A stretch of 7,780 bases of DNA from an uncultured Gardnerella sp. (GCA_947252975.1 CAMXWX010000043.1:1-7780); one strand, 5' to 3'. Positions 1 to 7,554 are shown, counted from the first letter of the stretch. Numbers and translations are program-made. Notes: a model not told the origin generated them from the letters alone.

Positions 1-3000
1 AAGCAGAAAAGAAAGTCACTGTACATCTTAAGAACCTGAACCAGAAGTACAAGGCTCCAACCGCTACCCCACTTACTGTTGATTGGGGGCATAAGCTTAC
101 TGAAAAAGAACTGGAAAATCAGATAAAAGGCAATGATGGAAATGGTACAATAACTTTTATTGACAAAAAGTTACCAAAGACAAATCTATCCGAAAGCCGT
201 TTCAAACATTCTAAAAACACTCTGCAAGTCGCATCAAAAATCATATATGCGGATGGATCCTACCATATAGTGAACATTCCTGTAACAGTTAGAAAGCCAC
301 TTGCTTTTGAGCACGCACCAAAAGGTAGCGAGAACACTGTAACCGTTGGGGATAAACTTAAACAACCAAGCGATTACATAACACTCGAAAATAATTCTGA
401 CAATAAAGTTAAGCCGCAAAAAGTAGAATGGTACGGCGGAACACCTAATTCCAGCACAATTGGCAACTTTAATAACACTGTCAGAGTGCATTACACAGAC
501 GGTAGCCACAAAGATACTACTGTAACATTTAACGTTAAGCCGAAAACACCTGTTATTGAAACAGATTTAACCGGTCGCGCAAAAATTAAAAACCAGAAAG
601 TAGTAGTAAACGTCGGCACTGGGTTTATACCAGGTGCCACAAACAAAGTTACATTATACGATGCCAACAATAACGCAATTGGCTCTACTACCGAAATCAA
701 AGACGGTAAGGCAACTATTACTGTAGCTAATGGCATACCTGCAGGAAATGTGTATGCGATTACAAGCAGTTCATACAACAATCATCAGGATAAACATACA
801 AATACCTTCAATTTATCTTCCGATAAAAGTGAAAATCATCAAGCTACAGAAGATAAACAAAAGCCAACACTTACAGCAAACGATGCAACTGCAAAAGTTG
901 GAGAAAACTTAATCTTTAATCTTGAAGCAAAAGATGATATTAAAATTGACGACTTCAATATTGCAGCTCCACTAGCGAAACTTGTAAATGGTGATTTTTC
1001 ACGTTTGAAGATTGAATACCAAGGCAAACAAGATGATCCAAAAAATCGCAAAGTAAAAATTACGATACTCGGCATGAAAGAAAGCGAAATTGGAGAACAC
1101 GAACTTAAGTTCTCAGTTACTGATGCTGCTGGAAACAAAACTGAGAAGGAAGTTAAGCTAACAGTTAAGCAACCTTACGAGCTAAAAGCAAATCCTATTA
1201 CCGTTGACTTAGGTCATGAACTTACTAATGATGACGCTAAGAAGATATTTGAAAACAGCAAAAATGTTCCTTCTGGAACAACATACACTTGGGTTACTAA
1301 ACCTGAAACAAACTCAACTGGGAAAGAAAAGCAAGGCACAGTAAAAGTCAGCATTCCTGGAGGAGAAACTAAGGAGATTCCTGTAGCCGTAACAGTTCAA
1401 GATAAAGTGAAACCAGTAATAAGGGTGTACAAGAAAGGTCCTGGTGACACTTGGACTGAAGTAACCGAAAAGGTTACTGAAGGCAAAACAAGTTACACAA
1501 AGATTGACACGTACCACGGCGACAAGTGCGAACTGAAAATAACAGCAACAGACAACAGTGGCAACGTTACAGATTTGAATATTAATAGTTTATTAACAGG
1601 CTTGTCTTCATCTGATTTTGAGTCAAAGAAAGGCGCTGGTTCCGAACAAGATCCTCGAGCTATAAAGATTGCAGGAAATGTGCCGAATGGCACGGCTGCC
1701 GGAGCGTACTCTAGGACTCTTGTAGCAGTTGATGGCTCTGGAAATCAAACGAACTTCCCAATTCGCTTTATTGTGCACAATCAAGCAGATAAATTCGGCA
1801 AGATTACTCCAAAGGATATAACTCATAACATTCCTGAAGATGGAAACAATAATAATCACCCAAAGGCTGAAGATGGTATATCCGAAACTAGCAAGAAAGA
1901 TTTGCCAACCGGTACAACGTATTCTTGGGTTAAGGAACCAGATTGGAATAAGCCTGGCAAAAATACAACTGCTACAATTCGCATAACGTTCCCGGATGGT
2001 TCTCACGTAGACGTTTCACCAAAGCTTACTGTTACGGATACTATTAAGCCTGTTATTGAAAAGCCTGATTTAGGAACAGCAAAACATGGAAGCAAAGATC
2101 ATTACTTACTGAAAGTTCATCGCGGACAGAAGTTTGATCTTACACTGAAAGTTCACGACAACACTGGCAAAGTAGTCGGCGCAAACTTGGATAGCACGGT
2201 ACCTGATTGCGGAATTACTAAAACTAATTTAACAGTTGACAATGCAGGCAACCACAGTGTTAAGAACCCTGCTATTGTGCATATAACTGGCACAGCACCA
2301 ACCAACGAAGGAACAAGCCAATATTGGAGCCGTACTGTTACTGTAACAGACGAGGCTGGTAATAGTTCTAAACTCCCTATTCAGATTGCTGTATATACAA
2401 GCGCGGAGGAACACAAAGCCACATCAAAGCAAGTCCGAAAACCATTTAATACAGCAGTAACTGTTAAAGACATTCAAGATGCAATAACAACTGACTATAC
2501 AAGCAAAGACCCAACTAAGAAACCAGTAGTTTCTGTAAAAACTGGCGAAAAATTACCAGATGGCACAACTTCTGGAAACTCTAAGGTTACAGCAATTGTT
2601 ACTTATCCAGATGGTTCTACAACAGAAGTTGTAGTTCCTGTCACTATTGATACTGCTCTTAGTAGAACACATATTCCAACATCTAACATTGTAGAAAAGT
2701 CTTACGGCTCTACGAAAGACGATATAGAGAAATCTATAACAAGCACTTCTAAAGGCGGCGGAATATCTTGGCCTAATAACAAAGTTCCTACAGGAAATAC
2801 AACAATTGAGATTTCCGACAAAACCAAGATTCCTAGAGGAACTGAGCCTGGCACATACGAAGTTCCTGTAAAGATAACGTATAGCGATAACTCTGTTGGA
2901 TACGCCACAGTAAAAGTTAAGATTGGCGAGCCGCAGAGCAAGAGCTACAACCCACAAGGCAATACGCTTACATTTGCTTACAACTCGAAGCCAAAGACTG

Positions 3001-6000
3001 ACAACATATCCGGTAAAATTACTGGTGTTGGAAACGGTAATGGCATTAGTTTTGGTAAAGATAAGCAGGGTAAAGATATAGCACTTCCTTATGGTGCTCA
3101 TATTGCTATTGACAACCCAAGTAACATTCCAGACGGAACCAAATCTGGCGATTTCAGTATTCCTGTAACCATTACATATAAGGATGGTTCAGAAGATCAT
3201 ACAGTTGTTAAGGTAACAATTGGCGAACCACAAAGCGAAACAAATAAGCCAACTGTTACTGATATAACGAAGAAGTATGGCGAAAAATCTAATAAAGATG
3301 AAGTAAATAATCACGTTACTTTTGACAGTAGTAAGCCTAAACCAACCGTAACTGTTGAAAACGCTAGCGATATTCCAAATGGTAAGACTCCTGGCGACGT
3401 AAATATTAACGTTAGTATCGAGTATTCTGATGGCTCCAAATCTCGCGTTACAGTAAAAGTTACTACTGGAGATCCTGATACTAAGACTTACGCACCAAGC
3501 GCAAACGAAGTTAAGAAAAACCGTGGTGATGAAATCACAGCTGATGACATTAAGAATGCTGTAAAGACTTCTACAGTTGATGGCAAGACCCCGGATAAGA
3601 GCAAAACAAAAGTAGAGCTTGTAAACAAAAACAACTTGCCTGATATGACTAAGACTGGCACAACTAATGTTCCTGTTAAGGTCACATACCCAGATGGGTC
3701 AGAAGTTGTTCTTGAAGTTCCAGTGGTAGTTAAGGACACTGACAAGGATATTTACACGCCAACGTCTTCTACGCTAGAAAAGCCTTACGGCTCAACTATT
3801 AACGATAAGGATATTACTGATAAGGTTACGGTTCCACACTTTGTTGGAGATGCAACTAAAATCTCTTACAAAGTCAAGGACACTAAGAAGATTCCAGGAG
3901 GAAACTCAGAGCCTGGAGCTTACACAGTACCTGTAACAGTAACTTATCCGGACGGCACAAGCGAAGATGTGGACGTAAACGTTACAATCTTGAATAAGGA
4001 TTCCGACTCTTACGAACCAACCGCTAAAACTCTTACGAAGAAGCACGGCGAAACGATTAGCAATGACGATATTACCGGTCAAGTAAGTGTGCCTAATTAT
4101 CCAACCGGCAAAAAGCAACCGAATAAGAATGTAGGAACTGGAGCAACGCTTCCAAATACTAATACTCCAAGCGAAAGCAACGTGCCGGTTACTGTTACTT
4201 ACCCAGATGGCACAACTGACACTGTAAATGTTCATGTGGTTGTTAAGGATGCGGATGCGAATACGCATACTCCACAAGCTGAACCACTTGAAAGAAATAT
4301 CGACAGCGGAAAGCCTTCGGATAGCGACATTACAAGTAAGGTTACGATTCCTAATTGGCCAGCAGGCGAAAAAGATAATCCAACTTACTCTATTGCTGAT
4401 AGTGATAAGGCTCAGATCCCTGCTGGAGATAAGGCTGGCAAGTTTGAGGTGCCTGTAACGGTTACGTATCCGGATGGATCAAAAACCTTGATCAACGTGC
4501 CTGTAATTATTAAGGCTCCAAAGCCACAAGCGAAAACTGGCATGACTGTGCCAAAGGGTGCGGAACCTAAGCCAGAAGACATGATTTCTAATAAGGATAA
4601 GTTCCCTGATGGCACCATCTTCGAGTGGACCGAAAAACCAGACACATCTGAGGAAGGCAACAACAAGTCCGGAAAAGTAAAGATCACTATTCCTGGATCT
4701 ACTACTCAAGAAGTGCCAGTAAAGGTTAACGTTGTTGACCCAAGTGCATCTGAAGTCAACGTGCCACAAAAAGGCAAGTTGCCAGATGCTAAGGATGTTA
4801 TTAAGGATTCTAGCGAAACGAGTAAGTATCCTAGCGGAACTACCTTTACATGGAAACCTGAGAATACACCAGATACCAGCAACTCTGGAAAGAAAGATGG
4901 AGTTATACTAGTCACCCTACCAGGCCAATCCCCTGTGGAAGTGCCTGTAACAGTGAACGTTTTGCCAAAGCCAGAAGCGAATGTTGTGAACGTTCCACTA
5001 AATGGCACACTGCCAGAAGCTAAGGATGTTATTAAGGATTCTACCGATAAGAATAAGTTCCCTAATGGCACTACGTTCGAGTGGAAGACTAAGCCAAAAA
5101 CAGACGAGTCTGGCAAAGACAAGAAAGGCGTAATAACCGTCACTATTCCAGGTGTAAATGGCAAGCAAGGCTACACTGTTGATGTCGAAGTTCCTGTGAA
5201 CGTAACTCCTGAGCCTATAGCGAAGGAAACCACCGTTGCTCAGAACAGCGATCCTGATCCTAAGAACAGCATTGAGAACAATGGCAGCTTCCCAGATGGC
5301 ACTACCTTTACTTGGGGTACAGGCAAAGACGGAAAGTCTGGCAAGCCAGACACGTCTAAGGCTGGCAATAGCGTACCTGGCATCGTTGTTGTAACTGTTC
5401 CAGGCATAAAAGACCCTATAACAGTTCCTGTAAGCGTAAACGTTATACCAGCACCTGTTGCAAAAGATATGACTGTGCTGCAAAAGAAGGATGGCAATAC
5501 AACTGGCAAAGAACCTAACGCAGAAGATGCTATTGCAAATAAGGGCAACTTCCCAGATGGTACACAGTTCAAGTGGAAGGAAGACGCAGACGGCAAGAAA
5601 GGCGGCAAGCCTGATACGTCACACGTTGGCAACCAGCCAAGCGTTGTGACTATTACGGTTCCAGGAATGACTCCTGTAGATGTGCCTGTAAACGTGCTTG
5701 TTGTGCCAAATCCAGAAGGCAAGACGGTGAGCGTGCCAGTAAACGCCAAGCCAAAGCCAGAAGACAGCATCTCCAACAAAGATGATTTACCTCAGGGAAC
5801 CACCTTCGACTGGAAGAAAGATGCTGCTCCAAATACTGACAAGCCAGGCACCACTAAAGGCACTGTGCTCGTCAAGATTCCAGGCGTAAATAACCCAGTA
5901 GAAGTGCAAGTAACTCTAAACGTTACAGACAAGCCATTTATTAATGATGGCAATGCTGAAAACACGCCAACTAAGCCTGATAAGACCACTATTACTGGTA

Positions 6001-7490
6001 AAACTCAGCCAGGAAACACCGTAACTGTCAAAGACAATGGCGGTAATACTGTTGGTACTGGAACTGCCAACGAAGACGGAAACTTCACTATCGAAATCGA
6101 TAAGAAGGATCCTGGTACAACACTCAAGCTTGTTCCAAGCAAAGGTAATGAAGAAGGCACTCCAGTAGAAGTAACCGTCACGGCTAAACCACAAAAGCCA
6201 ACGATTACGGTACCAACCGACAACCAGAAGAACGACGGAAACGTAACTGTAACTCCGCCAACTGGCGACACAACGGTTGTAAAGATTGAAATCAATGCTA
6301 AGCCAAATTCAATCAATGGTCCAGAACAGCCAGTTCGCACAATTATTGCTAAGAAGGATAACGATGGTAAGTGGAAGATTGACGGAGACGCTCCAGATGG
6401 CGTAACTGTTAATCCAAATACTGGCGTTGTTACTATTCCAGCAAAGAATTTGGAGGATGGCAGCACTATTACTGCAGTATCTAAGAACAAGACAGACAAA
6501 CCATCTGATCCTGCTACTGCTGTGACTGGCTTTAAGACTCCGCAGATTACTCAGCAAACACTGAAAGATAATCCAGATGATTCTACTAAGCAAATCATCA
6601 CTGGAAAGACGCTTCCAGGTGCGAAGGTAACTGTTACCGATAACAATGGCAATCAAATCGGAACTGGTACTGTAGATAAAGATGGCAACTTCACTATTAC
6701 TATCAACAAGCAAACGCCTGGCGCGATTGTAAACCTTACACCTACAAACGGCACAGGTGATTTTGCTAAGACTGGAAACACTGTTGAAGTAACGGTTGGT
6801 GGAGATATTGCTGTTCCACGCATAGACACTCCTGCAGACGGAAGCGCCACTATAACGCCAAATCTTACGGATACGCGCATAGATAAGGTTGTTATTACAT
6901 ATACGCCTGAAGGCAACGGAAGCACGCCGCAAACTGTTACAGTCACCGTTATCGCCGAAGGCGATAAGCGCGTGTGGAAGATTGACGGCACTGCTCCTAA
7001 CGGCGTAACTGTTGATCCAAAGACTGGCGTTGTTACGATTCCAGCTGCAAACGTTAAAGACGGAAGCACGATTACTGCTGTTGCAAAGAACAGCGGAGAT
7101 AGCACTGCTGGCGGCTCGTCTAGCACCGTTACAGGCACGATTGCGCAGCCTGGAGACGGTGGTAGTGGCGATAGCGGAAGCGGCGATAGCGGTAGCGATG
7201 ACGATGGCAACGGCGGTAGTAGCGATAGCGGAAGCCACGATAGTGGAAGCCACGCCAAGAACGCCAACAACGCCAACAACGCAAAGAATAATGGCAACAA
7301 AAATGATGCTAGCAGCCACAATGGCAGCAATAATCATGGAAACCAATCTCACAATAGTGGATCTAGAAGAGATAAAGGTGCGCTAGGTAATACTGGCGTT
7401 GGTGTTGCATTAAGTGCTCTTGCATCTGCGATGCTTGCTGGCATGGGAGCAGCAGGAAAGGCTGTATCTCGCCGCAAGAAGCGCAACTAG
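1..7490 (+). CDS. Giant Rib/alpha-like and Ig-like repeat cell-wall surface protein, LPxTG-type anchored (5'-partial)
   Basis: The frame that ends at TAG 7488-7490 is open to the left edge (first full codon at base 3), giving 2495 visible residues and no start codon. A GTG at 270 lies inside a Rib-like domain (just after a YADGS turn), has no ribosome-binding site and is not the start. Visible domains are almost entirely extracellular beta modules: mixed Rib-like and Ig-like domains (residues 1-887), seven YPDGS Rib-like repeats (888-1506), six IPG-type repeats (1507-1978), two Big_6-like plus GVTV-x-P-x-TG pairs (1979-2382), a Ser/Gly/Asp/Asn linker (2383-2460), then LGNTG, a hydrophobic stretch and RRKKRN. 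Only two Cys occur (residues 509 and 736). In known families this layout makes a sortase-attached stalk that projects a distal binding domain, used for adhesion or biofilm. The ligand cannot be read here because the N terminus is missing. No catalytic motif was seen. The surface role is well supported by the sequence; adhesion is inferred. Confidence 0.95.
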   Translation, partial: AEKKVTVHLKNLNQKYKAPTATPLTVDWGHKLTEKELENQIKGNDGNGTITFIDKKLPKTNLSESRFKHSKNTLQVASKIIYADGSYHIVNIPVTVRKPLAFEHAPKGSENTVTVGDKLKQPSDYITLENNSDNKVKPQKVEWYGGTPNSSTIGNFNNTVRVHYTDGSHKDTTVTFNVKPKTPVIETDLTGRAKIKNQKVVVNVGTGFIPGATNKVTLYDANNNAIGSTTEIKDGKATITVANGIPAGNVYAITSSSYNNHQDKHTNTFNLSSDKSENHQATEDKQKPTLTANDATAKVGENLIFNLEAKDDIKIDDFNIAAPLAKLVNGDFSRLKIEYQGKQDDPKNRKVKITILGMKESEIGEHELKFSVTDAAGNKTEKEVKLTVKQPYELKANPITVDLGHELTNDDAKKIFENSKNVPSGTTYTWVTKPETNSTGKEKQGTVKVSIPGGETKEIPVAVTVQDKVKPVIRVYKKGPGDTWTEVTEKVTEGKTSYTKIDTYHGDKCELKITATDNSGNVTDLNINSLLTGLSSSDFESKKGAGSEQDPRAIKIAGNVPNGTAAGAYSRTLVAVDGSGNQTNFPIRFIVHNQADKFGKITPKDITHNIPEDGNNNNHPKAEDGISETSKKDLPTGTTYSWVKEPDWNKPGKNTTATIRITFPDGSHVDVSPKLTVTDTIKPVIEKPDLGTAKHGSKDHYLLKVHRGQKFDLTLKVHDNTGKVVGANLDSTVPDCGITKTNLTVDNAGNHSVKNPAIVHITGTAPTNEGTSQYWSRTVTVTDEAGNSSKLPIQIAVYTSAEEHKATSKQVRKPFNTAVTVKDIQDAITTDYTSKDPTKKPVVSVKTGEKLPDGTTSGNSKVTAIVTYPDGSTTEVVVPVTIDTALSRTHIPTSNIVEKSYGSTKDDIEKSITSTSKGGGISWPNNKVPTGNTTIEISDKTKIPRGTEPGTYEVPVKITYSDNSVGYATVKVKIGEPQSKSYNPQGNTLTFAYNSKPKTDNISGKITGVGNGNGISFGKDKQGKDIALPYGAHIAIDNPSNIPDGTKSGDFSIPVTITYKDGSEDHTVVKVTIGEPQSETNKPTVTDITKKYGEKSNKDEVNNHVTFDSSKPKPTVTVENASDIPNGKTPGDVNINVSIEYSDGSKSRVTVKVTTGDPDTKTYAPSANEVKKNRGDEITADDIKNAVKTSTVDGKTPDKSKTKVELVNKNNLPDMTKTGTTNVPVKVTYPDGSEVVLEVPVVVKDTDKDIYTPTSSTLEKPYGSTINDKDITDKVTVPHFVGDATKISYKVKDTKKIPGGNSEPGAYTVPVTVTYPDGTSEDVDVNVTILNKDSDSYEPTAKTLTKKHGETISNDDITGQVSVPNYPTGKKQPNKNVGTGATLPNTNTPSESNVPVTVTYPDGTTDTVNVHVVVKDADANTHTPQAEPLERNIDSGKPSDSDITSKVTIPNWPAGEKDNPTYSIADSDKAQIPAGDKAGKFEVPVTVTYPDGSKTLINVPVIIKAPKPQAKTGMTVPKGAEPKPEDMISNKDKFPDGTIFEWTEKPDTSEEGNNKSGKVKITIPGSTTQEVPVKVNVVDPSASEVNVPQKGKLPDAKDVIKDSSETSKYPSGTTFTWKPENTPDTSNSGKKDGVILVTLPGQSPVEVPVTVNVLPKPEANVVNVPLNGTLPEAKDVIKDSTDKNKFPNGTTFEWKTKPKTDESGKDKKGVITVTIPGVNGKQGYTVDVEVPVNVTPEPIAKETTVAQNSDPDPKNSIENNGSFPDGTTFTWGTGKDGKSGKPDTSKAGNSVPGIVVVTVPGIKDPITVPVSVNVIPAPVAKDMTVLQKKDGNTTGKEPNAEDAIANKGNFPDGTQFKWKEDADGKKGGKPDTSHVGNQPSVVTITVPGMTPVDVPVNVLVVPNPEGKTVSVPVNAKPKPEDSISNKDDLPQGTTFDWKKDAAPNTDKPGTTKGTVLVKIPGVNNPVEVQVTLNVTDKPFINDGNAENTPTKPDKTTITGKTQPGNTVTVKDNGGNTVGTGTANEDGNFTIEIDKKDPGTTLKLVPSKGNEEGTPVEVTVTAKPQKPTITVPTDNQKNDGNVTVTPPTGDTTVVKIEINAKPNSINGPEQPVRTIIAKKDNDGKWKIDGDAPDGVTVNPNTGVVTIPAKNLEDGSTITAVSKNKTDKPSDPATAVTGFKTPQITQQTLKDNPDDSTKQIITGKTLPGAKVTVTDNNGNQIGTGTVDKDGNFTITINKQTPGAIVNLTPTNGTGDFAKTGNTVEVTVGGDIAVPRIDTPADGSATITPNLTDTRIDKVVITYTPEGNGSTPQTVTVTVIAEGDKRVWKIDGTAPNGVTVDPKTGVVTIPAANVKDGSTITAVAKNSGDSTAGGSSSTVTGTIAQPGDGGSGDSGSGDSGSDDDGNGGSSDSGSHDSGSHAKNANNANNAKNNGNKNDASSHNGSNNHGNQSHNSGSRRDKGALGNTGVGVALSALASAMLAGMGAAGKAVSRRKKRN
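3..551 (+). other. Two divergent Rib-like domains at the left edge of the giant protein
   Basis: Residues 1-183 hold two units that each end in a strand-turn-strand typical of Rib/alpha-like repeats. The first (3-299) has YADGS at 246-260 followed by IPVTV. The second (300-551) has YTDGS at 492-506 followed by TTVTFNV. The first also shows a D-W-G-H-x-L-T motif near residues 29-35, which recurs as D-L-G-H-E-L-T at about residue 404 in a later Rib-like domain. The first domain may begin upstream of the window. Assignment rests on motif and length only. Confidence 0.6.
552..1172 (+). other. Two Ig-like domains of the giant protein
   Basis: The first (about 552-863) has the pattern N-K-V-T-L-Y-D-x-N-N-N-A-I-G followed by D-G-K-A-T-I-T-V, resembling the Big_6-like domains near the C terminus (N-T-V-T-V-K-D ... 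D-G-N-F-T-I). The second (864-1172) starts KPTLT, continues with an N-L-E-A-K-D-D strand and ends with VTDAAGNKT, the D-x-A-G-N turn common in bacterial Ig-like folds. It appears homologous to the domains at 1404-1781 and 2040-2411. The boundaries are approximate. Confidence 0.55.
1173..2663 (+). other. Alternating Rib-like and Ig-like domain block
   Basis: Five domains alternate. Rib-like (1173-1403) has GTTYTW and an IPGG turn. Ig-like (1404-1781) runs from KPVIRV to VDGSGN and ends in RFIV. Rib-like (1782-2039) has GTTYSW and FPDGS at 1989-2003. Ig-like (2040-2411) runs from KPVIEK to TDEAGN and ends in IQIAV. Rib-like (2412-2663) has YPDGS at 2604-2618. The two Ig-like domains share the start K-P-V-I, a central L-K-[IV]-x-[AV]-x-D-N-[ST]-G and the end S-R-T-[LV]-x-V-x-D-x-[SA]-G-N, so they are clear duplicates. 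Each carries one of the only two Cys codons (1527-1529 and 2208-2210). Confidence 0.65.
2664..4520 (+). repeat. Seven tandem YPDGS-type Rib-like repeats (A1-A7)
   Basis: Units: A1 2664-2939, A2 2940-3236, A3 3237-3479, A4 3480-3743, A5 3744-4004, A6 4005-4256, A7 4257-4520 (81-99 residues each). Each starts with a Y/H/K-x-P strand (such as TYAPS, IYTPT, SYEPT) and ends in Val/Thr strands around a conserved turn: YSDNS 2880, YKDGS 3177, YSDGS 3423, YPDGS 3687, YPDGT 3945, YPDGT 4200, YPDGS 4467 (first base of each). A1 and A2 both end in IGEPQS. A5-A7 form a subgroup with V-[TS]-[VI]-P-[HN]-[FYW]. The match is to the Rib/alpha-like repeat family of Gram-positive surface proteins. Units differ strongly in sequence and length, unlike the near-identical repeats of streptococcal Rib and alpha proteins. 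Confidence 0.85.
4521..5936 (+). repeat. Six tandem IPG-type Rib-like repeats with conserved Trp (B1-B6)
   Basis: Units: B1 4521-4742, B2 4743-4970, B3 4971-5216, B4 5217-5456, B5 5457-5714, B6 5715-5936 (74-86 residues). Each has [FYL]-P-x-G-T-x-F-x-W, then a PDTS-like segment with a nearby Gly (PDTSEEG, PDTSNSG, PKTDESG, PDTSKAG, PDTSHVG, PNTDKPG), then V-x-[VI]-[TK]-[IVL]-P-G and V-[PQ]-V-x-[VL]-x-V. The PDTS-x-x-G and terminal VPV-x-V pattern is Rib-like, but the YPDGS turn of the A repeats is replaced by a shorter P-G turn. B2 and B3 share a 33-base stretch with a single mismatch (4780-4812 and 5011-5043), so they derive from a fairly recent duplication. Confidence 0.82.
5937..7148 (+). 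repeat. Duplicated two-domain unit: Big_6-like Ig domain plus GVTV-x-P-x-TG domain
   Basis: Copy 1 covers 5937-6533 (Ig 5937-6194, partner 6195-6533) and copy 2 covers 6534-7148 (Ig 6534-6806, partner 6807-7148). The Ig domains share I-T-G-K-T-x-P-G-x-x-V-T-V-x-D-N-x-G-N and G-T-G-T-x-x-x-D-G-N-F-T-I, which fits the bacterial Ig-like Big_6 family. The partners share W-K-I-D-G-x-A-P-[DN]-G-V-T-V, then P-x-T-G-V-V-T-I-P-A and DGSTITAV, resembling membrane-proximal beta domains of other Gram-positive wall proteins. Copies are about 200 residues each and close in both protein and DNA, which indicates segmental duplication of the pair rather than of single domains. Confidence 0.8.
7149..7382 (+). 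repeat. Low-complexity Gly/Ser/Asp then Asn/Ala/His/Lys wall-spanning linker
   Basis: Residues 2383-2460 contain no predictable fold. The first half is acidic Gly/Ser/Asp built on a 15-base unit encoding x-D-S-G-S: copies at 7167-7181, 7182-7196, 7221-7235 and 7236-7250, the first pair differing by one base. The second half is Asn/Ala/Lys/His-rich and includes a 9-base unit encoding Asn-Ala-Asn at 7260-7268 and 7269-7277, with a degenerate third copy at 7278-7286. Such segments lie just before the sorting signal and cross the peptidoglycan. All units are multiples of three, so slippage would change length without breaking the frame. Confidence 0.85.
7383..7487 (+). other. C-terminal sortase sorting signal: LGNTG motif, hydrophobic segment, basic tail
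   Basis: LGNTG is encoded at 7383-7397. About 23 mostly Val/Ala/Leu/Met/Gly residues follow (7398-7466), then Ser and the basic tail RRKKRN up to the stop. This is the tripartite layout of a sortase substrate, cleaved between Thr and Gly and joined to the cell wall. The second motif position is Gly rather than the canonical Pro of LPxTG. Related actinobacteria use variants such as LAxTG, so LGNTG is probably functional, but the responsible sortase is not in this window. Confidence 0.85.
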
Positions 7491-7516
7491 CTAGTAGCCT
7501 CTATAAATAAACCCAT

Positions 7517-7549
7517 AAAAGGCCTGGAGCGATTGCTCTGGGCCTTTTT
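7517..7549 (+). terminator. Rho-independent terminator of the giant surface-protein gene
   Basis: A 14-bp stem starts 26 bases after the stop codon. The left arm 7517-7530 (AAAAGGCCTGGAGC) pairs fully with 7535-7548 (GCTCTGGGCCTTTT), with two G-U pairs, around the tetraloop GATT. The T run 7545-7549 partly lies in the right arm. It points away from the stop and ends the + strand transcript. Confidence 0.93.
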
Positions 7550-7554
7550 ATTGC

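Noticed and set aside
270..272. GTG as start codon of the giant gene
   Set aside because: The frame is open for the 89 codons upstream, the upstream part encodes a typical Rib-like strand-turn, and no ribosome-binding site precedes the GTG.
6309..7352. Long minus-strand open frame (347 codons) opposite the C-terminal region
   Set aside because: Its translation is low-complexity and mirrors the repeat codons of the + strand gene; no ribosome-binding site or recognisable domain. It is a shadow of the Gly/Ser/Asn/Thr-rich coding strand.
7012..7386. Overlapping + strand open frame in another phase across the linker
   Set aside because: The product is Ala/Thr/Met low-complexity produced by the tandem repeats of the real frame, with no independent start signal.
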